The notes beneath the pieces are model-generated. The model saw only the letters and a program-made list of their open reading frames with translations, searched no databases and had not been told where the DNA came from. The translations under genes were made by a program, and so were the position numbers. Shown here one piece after another: positions 31,374 to 35,676 of a stretch of 35,676 bases of DNA (its first letter is position 1; each line of letters starts with the position of its first letter). This DNA is from VRUE01 sp035548675 (GTDB lineage: Bacteria; Actinomycetota; Thermoleophilia; Solirubrobacterales; 70-9): NCBI GenBank assembly GCA_035548675.1, contig DASZSJ010000043.1, positions 1-35,676 on the forward strand, in the 5' to 3' direction.

Positions 31374-32999
31374 TCAGGCGGCCTCCGGGAGCGGCTCGGG
31401 CGGCGGCGGGCTCGGCCCCGCCTCGAGCTCGGCAAAGAGCCGCTCGGGCAGGCGGCGCGTGCTCCAGAACGAGGCGACGGTGAGGAAGGCGGCGAAGAGG
31501 AAGGCCGTCTTCAGCGCCTTCAGCTGGGCGTCTTCGTAGTTCTCGACCAGAGCGCCCGTCTCCGCCCCGCTCAGCCCGGCACCCCGCGCCCCCGCCGCGA
31601 CCTGTTCGGCCGAGACGAAGCTGCCGCCGGCGCTGAGCCGCACCTCCAGCTGTTGGCTGACGCCGGCCGAGAGGCGCGGGTCGGCGGCGACGTCGTGGGT
31701 GAAGGCGGCGATCAGGCCGCTGATCACGATCGCACCGAGCAGCGCCGTGCCCAGCGAGGAGCCGAGCTGCTGCGCGGTGCTCTGCAGGCCGCCCGCCTCC
31801 GAGCGCCCCTCGTCGCCGACCGCCGACTGCACGACGTTGCCGAGCTGGGAGACGATCAGCCCCATGCCCACCCCGAGCACACCCATTGCGAAGAGGAAGG
31901 GGGCGTTGTCGAGCTCGGGCTCGATCGTCGAGAGCAGGAGCAGGATCGCGGCGAGGACGACGAGCAGGCCGATGCGGACCAGCGGCTTCGGCGCGAAGCG
32001 TTTGGAGAGCGCCGAGCCGGCGATCGCGGTGAGGAAGAGGCCGGCCGAGGCGGGCAGCATGCGCACGCCGGTTTCCAGCGCGTCGAGCCCCTGGACGATC
32101 TGCAGGAAGAGCGGGATCGTGAAGAAGACGCCCATCAGGATCAGGTTCTGGGCGACGAACATCGAGACGCCGCCGCGCAGCTGGGAGATCCGCAGCAGGG
32201 CCAGGTGGACCAGGGGTTCGGCACCGACCCGCTCGCGGCGCCGCTCCCAGGCGACAAACGCGGCCAGGACCAACCCGCCGGCGCCGACCACGAACGGGGT
32301 CAGCGAGAAGCCGAAGGGCTCCAGCGGCGAGCTGCGCGGGGCGAGCCAGCCCCAGTTGCTCGCCTGCAGGACGCCGAAGACGACGAGGGCGAGTCCGGCC
32401 GCGGAGAGGACGCCGCCGAACCAGTCGAGCTCCGCCCGGCCCTCGCGCTCGGGCTCGCGGATCAGCCGCGCGCCGGCGAGGATGCCGAGCGCGACGACGA
32501 CCTCGCCGATGAAGACGACGCGCCAGCTCAGCTCGGTCGTCGCCCAGCCGCCGAGGATCGGCCCGACCGCGATGCCGGCGCCGGCGACGCCGCCCAGCAC
32601 GCCGTAGGCCATCGCCCGCTGACCGCCGGAGTAGTTGCCGGCGACGAGCGCGAAGAGGGCCGGCAGGACCAGCGCCGCGCCGATCCCCTCGAGGATCGAC
32701 CAGCCGAGCATCAGCGTCGGCACGCTCCAGGAGGCGGCGGTCAGCGCCGAGCCGCAGCCGTAGATGACGAGCCCGATCGAGAAGGCGCGGCGGCGGCCGA
32801 GCAGGTCGCCCAGCTTCCCCCCGGTCATCATCAGCCCCGCCATGACCAGCGCGTAGAGCGCGATCACGGCCTGGATCGTGGTCACCGTCGTGTCGAAGTC
32901 TTCGACCAGCTGCGAGATCGCGACGTTCATCACCGCTTGGTCCAGCACCATCAGGAACTGGGCGGCGGCGAGCGTTGCGAGCACCCCCCACTTGGCCAC
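31374..32999 (-). CDS. DHA2-type MFS multidrug transporter (EmrB/QacA-like)
   Basis: This 541-residue membrane protein has 14 likely TM helices. Motifs are LMVLDQAVMNVAISQLVEDF at the N-terminus (the D of VLDxxxxNVA is typical of DHA2), GKLGDLLGRRRAF (motif A loop), and GGVAGAGIAVGPILGGW (motif C of antiporters). A large loop between the last helices (ADPRLSAGVSQQLEVRLSAGG) is also usual. It probably exports a drug-like compound using protons. The GTG start lies 2 bp after the Sap-like stop, so the three genes are one operon. Confidence 0.92.
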   Translation of the reverse strand: MAKWGVLATLAAAQFLMVLDQAVMNVAISQLVEDFDTTVTTIQAVIALYALVMAGLMMTGGKLGDLLGRRRAFSIGLVIYGCGSALTAASWSVPTLMLGWSILEGIGAALVLPALFALVAGNYSGGQRAMAYGVLGGVAGAGIAVGPILGGWATTELSWRVVFIGEVVVALGILAGARLIREPEREGRAELDWFGGVLSAAGLALVVFGVLQASNWGWLAPRSSPLEPFGFSLTPFVVGAGGLVLAAFVAWERRRERVGAEPLVHLALLRISQLRGGVSMFVAQNLILMGVFFTIPLFLQIVQGLDALETGVRMLPASAGLFLTAIAGSALSKRFAPKPLVRIGLLVVLAAILLLLSTIEPELDNAPFLFAMGVLGVGMGLIVSQLGNVVQSAVGDEGRSEAGGLQSTAQQLGSSLGTALLGAIVISGLIAAFTHDVAADPRLSAGVSQQLEVRLSAGGSFVSAEQVAAGARGAGLSGAETGALVENYEDAQLKALKTAFLFAAFLTVASFWSTRRLPERLFAELEAGPSPPPPEPLPEAA

Positions 33000-33001
33000 G
33001 G

Positions 33002-33718
33002 TCAGCTCACCAGACCGGCGATTCCACGGATGAGGACCAGAGCGCCCAGCACGGCGGCGACGACGATACCCGCCTTGCGGCCGTTGCGGGCGAGCCAGGC
33101 GCGAAAGTCCCTGACCGCGCCTTCGGTCCGCTCGGGGGCGAAGAAGTAGCCGGCCAGCGGCAGCTCGAGCAGCAGCTGCTGGACGAGGCAGAAGGCGATC
33201 ACGATCAGCGCCGTCGGCAACGCCGCCAGCTCGAGCTTGTGGATGTGGGTGAGCCCGGTCAGGTAGGAGACGCCGGGGAAGCTGAGCAGCAGGCCGACGA
33301 CGAAGGCGATGCGCGGCGAGCCGCGGCCGAGCAGCCGCATCGGCAGCGCTTCCTTTTCCTCCTCTTCCTCGCTGCCGTCGCGCTCACGCTTGCGCTCGCG
33401 GCGGCGTTCGCGTCGCTCGCGCAGCGGCCGGTCGCGATCGGTGGCGAGCACCGCCGCGACCAGGAGCAGCAGCGCCCCGACGACGACGTCCTCGAGCGGG
33501 CTCAGCGTCCCCCTGCTCGTGCTGGCGAAGCTCGAGTCGTGCAGGGCAAAGACGATCGCCAGGCCGACGCCGATGCTGGCGGTGTAGGCGCCGAGCAGGT
33601 AGCCGAGCATCAACCGCTTCGGGTTCGGCAGCAGCAGCATCAGGGTGACCGCGGCGAGCAGCGTCGGGTTGAACATCGCCAGCAGCGAGAGCAGGAATAT
33701 CTGGACCGGATCGCTCAC
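33002..33718 (-). CDS. Sap/GAP-family membrane protein
   Basis: A 238-residue protein with about six TM helices: SDPVQIFLLSLLAMFNPTLLAAVTLMLLLPNPKRLMLGYLLGAY is the typical GAP/Sap (sulfolipid-1-addressing protein) start. A highly charged cytoplasmic loop (RERRERRRERKRERDGSEEEEEKEA) lies in the middle, followed by SPRIAFVVGLLLSFPGVSYLTGL. Mycobacterial members help transport glycolipids; here the substrate is unknown. GTG 33718 begins the family motif; the frame upstream covers dtd in antisense. It is the first gene of the operon, 46 bp from the divergent dtd. Confidence 0.88.
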   Translation of the reverse strand: MSDPVQIFLLSLLAMFNPTLLAAVTLMLLLPNPKRLMLGYLLGAYTASIGVGLAIVFALHDSSFASTSRGTLSPLEDVVVGALLLLVAAVLATDRDRPLRERRERRRERKRERDGSEEEEEKEALPMRLLGRGSPRIAFVVGLLLSFPGVSYLTGLTHIHKLELAALPTALIVIAFCLVQQLLLELPLAGYFFAPERTEGAVRDFRAWLARNGRKAGIVVAAVLGALVLIRGIAGLVS

Positions 33719-33764
33719 CGGCGGGCATTCTCTCGCGATCCCCGGCTGCGAGGATGGAGCGGCG

Positions 33765-34181
33765 ATGAGAGCGCTCGTGCAGCGGGTCAGCCACGCCGCC
33801 GTGGAGGTCGAGGGCGAACGGGTGGCGGCGATCGGGCCGGGCCTGCTCGTCCTGCTCGGCGTGCGGCGGGGCGACACCGCCGGGCAGGCGGACCGGCTCG
33901 CCGACAAGGTACGGGCGCTGCGGGTCTTCGACGACGCCGAGGGGCGGATGAACGAGCCGCTGGGCGAGCGCGAGGTCCTCTGCGTCAGCCAGTTCACCCT
34001 CTACGGCGACGCCCGCAAGGGCAACCGACCCAGCTACGTCGAGGCGGCGTCCGGCCCCGAAGCCGAGCCGCTCTACGAGCGCTTCTGCGAGCGCCTCGGC
34101 GCCGCCAGGGGCGTCTTCGGCGCCCGGATGGAGGTCTCCCTCCGCAACGACGGCCCGGTCACGCTGCTGCTCGAGGCCTGA
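33765..34181 (+). CDS. dtd: D-aminoacyl-tRNA deacylase
   Basis: This 138-residue protein begins MRALVQRVSHAAVEVEGE and has SQFTLYGD (residues 75-82) and NDGPVT (Gly130-Thr133), the two conserved motifs of DTD that form the active-site pocket across the dimer. It removes D-amino acids (and Gly mischarged on tRNA-Ala) from tRNA. ATG 33765 is chosen because DTD starts exactly there; the frame open upstream is shadow. A GGAG-like site (GGATGGAGC) lies 5-12 bases before the start. It is followed by a perfect inverted repeat. Confidence 0.96.
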   Translation: MRALVQRVSHAAVEVEGERVAAIGPGLLVLLGVRRGDTAGQADRLADKVRALRVFDDAEGRMNEPLGEREVLCVSQFTLYGDARKGNRPSYVEAASGPEAEPLYERFCERLGAARGVFGARMEVSLRNDGPVTLLLEA

Positions 34182-34211
34182 CTCTCCACCCGCCCCAGCT
34201 CTTGACCACAC

Positions 34212-34264
34212 CCCTTCCGGTGCGCTTTAGCTCGGATATAGGGGGATAAAGCGCACCGGAAGGG
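34212..34264. repeat. Perfect 18-bp inverted repeat between dtd and pdxH
   Basis: CCCTTCCGGTGCGCTTTA (34212-34229) is exactly complementary to 34247-34264, around a 17-nt A/G-rich loop. It lies between the two convergent genes and may be a bidirectional terminator. There is no U-tract, so it may instead be a palindromic repeat element with the same stem length as that at 502-550. Confidence 0.85.
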
Positions 34265-34269
34265 CGAGA

Positions 34270-34893
34270 CTACGGGGCGAGGAGGGTTTGGCGCCAGCCG
34301 TCGCCGACGGCTGTGTAGAGGGTGCGGCGGTGGAGGCGGTCCGAGGCCTCCTCCCAGAGCTCGATCCGGTCGGGGACGATCCGCACCGCGCCCCAGTCCT
34401 CGGGGCAGGGGACCGGGCGCTCGCCCAGCTCGGCCTCGAGTGCCGCGAGGCGCTCGCGCAGCACCTCGACGCTCTCGATCTCCTCCCCCTGGCGCGAGAC
34501 GTGCGCCTGCAGCTGGTGCGAGCGCGGGCGGGCGGCGAAGAGCTCCTCGGCCAGCTCGCGCGCGGCCGGCTCGGCTCGGCCCTCGACCCGGGCCTGGCGG
34601 CCGAGCGAGTGCCAGTAGAAAGTCGCGGCGACGCGTGGGTTCGCGCGCAGCTCCCCAACCTTGCGGCTCCACAGCGCCGTGGTGAAGACGAGCCCGTCGC
34701 CGTCGATGCGCTTGAGACTGACCAGGCGCAGCGAGGGCGACCCGTCCGCACCCACGGTCGCCAGGCTCATCGCGGCAGCGTCCGCCAGCCCTGCCGCACG
34801 CGCCCGCGAAAGCCAGGCAGCGAGGGCGTCCAGCGCGTTACCGCCGGCGGCGCTGGGGCGGCCAGTCGAGGAAGAGGACGGCTCTGCTCTCAC
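34270..34893 (-). CDS. pdxH: Pyridoxamine 5'-phosphate oxidase
   Basis: This 207-residue FMN enzyme oxidises pyridoxamine or pyridoxine 5'-phosphate to pyridoxal 5'-phosphate. The conserved FMN/PLP segments are MSLATVGADGSPSLRLVSLKR, LVFTTALWSRKVGELRANPRVAATFYWHSLGRQARVEG, and SHQLQAHVSRQGEEI. The C-terminal signature has WGAVRIVPDRIELWEE, DRLHRR and WRQTLLAP. The N-terminus (MRAEPSSSSTGRP) is longer and Ser-rich, which is common. The gene diverges from the TetR gene with overlapping promoters. Its 3' end meets the inverted repeat after dtd. Confidence 0.95.
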   Translation of the reverse strand: MRAEPSSSSTGRPSAAGGNALDALAAWLSRARAAGLADAAAMSLATVGADGSPSLRLVSLKRIDGDGLVFTTALWSRKVGELRANPRVAATFYWHSLGRQARVEGRAEPAARELAEELFAARPRSHQLQAHVSRQGEEIESVEVLRERLAALEAELGERPVPCPEDWGAVRIVPDRIELWEEASDRLHRRTLYTAVGDGWRQTLLAP

Positions 34894-34895
34894 TC

Positions 34896-34935
34896 TCAGA
34901 TTATTATCACCATCTAAGTTACAATTGCAATCTGA
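34896..34935. promoter_or_regulatory. Divergent pdxH/tetR promoter region with operator-like repeats
   Basis: This 41-bp A/T-rich gap has, on the minus strand, TTGCAA (34925-34930) and GATAAT (34903-34908) with 16-bp spacing for pdxH. On the plus strand TACAAT (34920-34925) lies about 10 bp before the tetR ATG, so that transcript would be almost leaderless. TCAGATT (34896-34902) is inverted at 34929-34935, and TTACAATTGCAA is nearly palindromic; either could be the TetR operator. Confidence 0.6.
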
Positions 34936-35630
34936 TGGCGGTCAAGCGGGAGACGCGTGCCGAGAAGCAGGCCCGGACCCGGGCCGAGCTGCTCGAGACC
35001 GCGGCCGCCGTCTTCGCCCAGCGCGGCTACGCGGGAGCGACGGTGGAGGAGATCGCCGAGCGGGCCGGCTACTCGCACGGCGCCGTCTACTCCAACTTCG
35101 CCGGCAAGGACGACCTCTTCCTCGCCGTCTTCGAGGACTACATGGCGGCCCGCGCTCGCGAGCTGGCCGAGACCCAAGCGGGGCTGGCCGCTGACGCGCC
35201 GCTGGAGCTGCGGGCCCGCGCCCTCGCCGACCAGTGGATGGAGCGCTTCGCCGCCGACCGCGACTCCTTCCTGCTCCACCTCGAGTTCCTCGCCGCCTCG
35301 CGGCGCGAGCCCGAGCTGGCGGCGCGCTTCGGCACCCGCTCGGCGGCCCTGCGCGAGACGATCGCCGCCTTCATCGCCCACCAGCAGGAGACTGAGGGCG
35401 TCGAGGCGCCCCTCTCCCCCGCCGAGCTCGCCCTCGTCCTGCGCGCGCTCGGCATCGGCCTCGCGATCGAAGCGCTGGTCAGCCCCGGGGCGGTGAGCGA
35501 CGACCTCTACGGCGACTTCGTCGAACTGCTGGTGACGATGATGCGCGAGCGCGCCCGACGGAGCGCCGCCGCCCCGTCCTCATCGAGTGGACCGGCCGTG
35601 CGGCCGACGAAGGCGAAGCAGCGCCGGTGA
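34935..35630 (+). CDS. TetR/AcrR-family regulator
   Basis: This 231-residue protein has an N-terminal TetR HTH: RAELLETAAAVFAQRGYAGATVEEIAERAGYSHGAVYSNFAGKDDLFLAVFEDYM. The C-terminal helical ligand domain continues with MERFAADRDSFLLHLEFLAASRREPELAARF and an Ala-rich last helix, then a basic tail. The start ATG 34935 is directly downstream of the divergent promoter, so autorepression and control of pdxH or of the following gene (overlapping start) are likely. The ligand is unknown. Confidence 0.94.
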   Translation: MAVKRETRAEKQARTRAELLETAAAVFAQRGYAGATVEEIAERAGYSHGAVYSNFAGKDDLFLAVFEDYMAARARELAETQAGLAADAPLELRARALADQWMERFAADRDSFLLHLEFLAASRREPELAARFGTRSAALRETIAAFIAHQQETEGVEAPLSPAELALVLRALGIGLAIEALVSPGAVSDDLYGDFVELLVTMMRERARRSAAAPSSSSGPAVRPTKAKQRR

Positions 35631-35676
35631 GCTCCCCCGCCTACGACAGCGTCGGCCTCGACTACGCCGATTTCCG
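35627..35676 (+). CDS. Start of a gene cut by the window end, perhaps a methyltransferase
   Basis: GTG at 35627 overlaps the tetR stop (GTGA). The first residues are MSSPAYDSVGLDYADF, open to the window end. The YDxxGxxYAxF pattern is often the beginning of class I SAM-dependent methyltransferases, but 16 residues are too few to be sure. The overlap suggests an operon with tetR. Confidence 0.5.
   Translation, partial: MSSPAYDSVGLDYADF

Noticed and set aside
31372..32991. In-frame extension of DUF2252 upstream through the MFS gene
   Set aside because: The extension lies in another frame of a clear transporter gene, and DUF2252 similarity starts after the ATG at 31371.

Overview
The window is very GC-rich bacterial chromosome. 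Codon use, the gene families (an 85-nt tRNA-Leu, LexA with a CGAAC-N4-GTTCG box, a c-di-AMP riboswitch before an RlpA-like gene, MMPL, DUF2252 and Sap-type proteins) and the style of the secreted proteins suggest a high-GC actinobacterium, perhaps of the Thermoleophilia/Solirubrobacterales. The lineage is an inference and no marker was searched. No plasmid or phage structural genes are seen.

Layout. Positions 1-9.8 kb are ordinary chromosome: the 3' part of a DUF255/YyaL protein, an MMPL exporter, glutamine synthetase (tail to tail and overlapping the exporter), an AhpD-like protein behind a clear promoter and operator, two exported proteins (one an RlpA-like DPBB protein under a c-di-AMP riboswitch), RNase P RNA, a short-chain dehydrogenase and lexA with its own SOS box.

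From 9.88 to 19.76 kb lies an integrated island. It entered the 3' half of tRNA-Leu(GAG): a 68-bp copy of the tRNA 3' part with 5 differences recurs at 19696-19763, followed by the displaced tRNA terminator. The island carries an excisionase-like gene overlapping a tyrosine integrase, a second HTH protein, and a tightly packed, visibly less GC-rich four-gene operon: class 2 OLD-like ATPase/TOPRIM nuclease, small UvrD-like helicase, a protein with a C-terminal HEPN-like RX4H motif, and a PD-(D/E)xK (Mrr-like) endonuclease. The first pair resembles Gabija (GajA/GajB); the four-gene set is the best candidate for an undescribed anti-phage system. A YaaC-like gene split at an A AAA AAG run, a tRNA-Arg(ACG) 3' remnant, an orphan RHH antitoxin and a DUF433/DUF5615 toxin-antitoxin pair fill the rest.

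From 19.8 kb the chromosome resumes: a large LuxR-family ATPase regulator, divergent from a 1246-residue secreted LamG protein; a four-gene SipW signal peptidase cluster with three likely exported substrates; a Sap-like/DHA2 MFS/DUF2252 operon; D-aminoacyl-tRNA deacylase; pdxH; a TetR regulator; and the first codons of another gene. Perfect inverted repeats occur inside the first gene, between dtd and pdxH, and nested after the AhpD-like gene.
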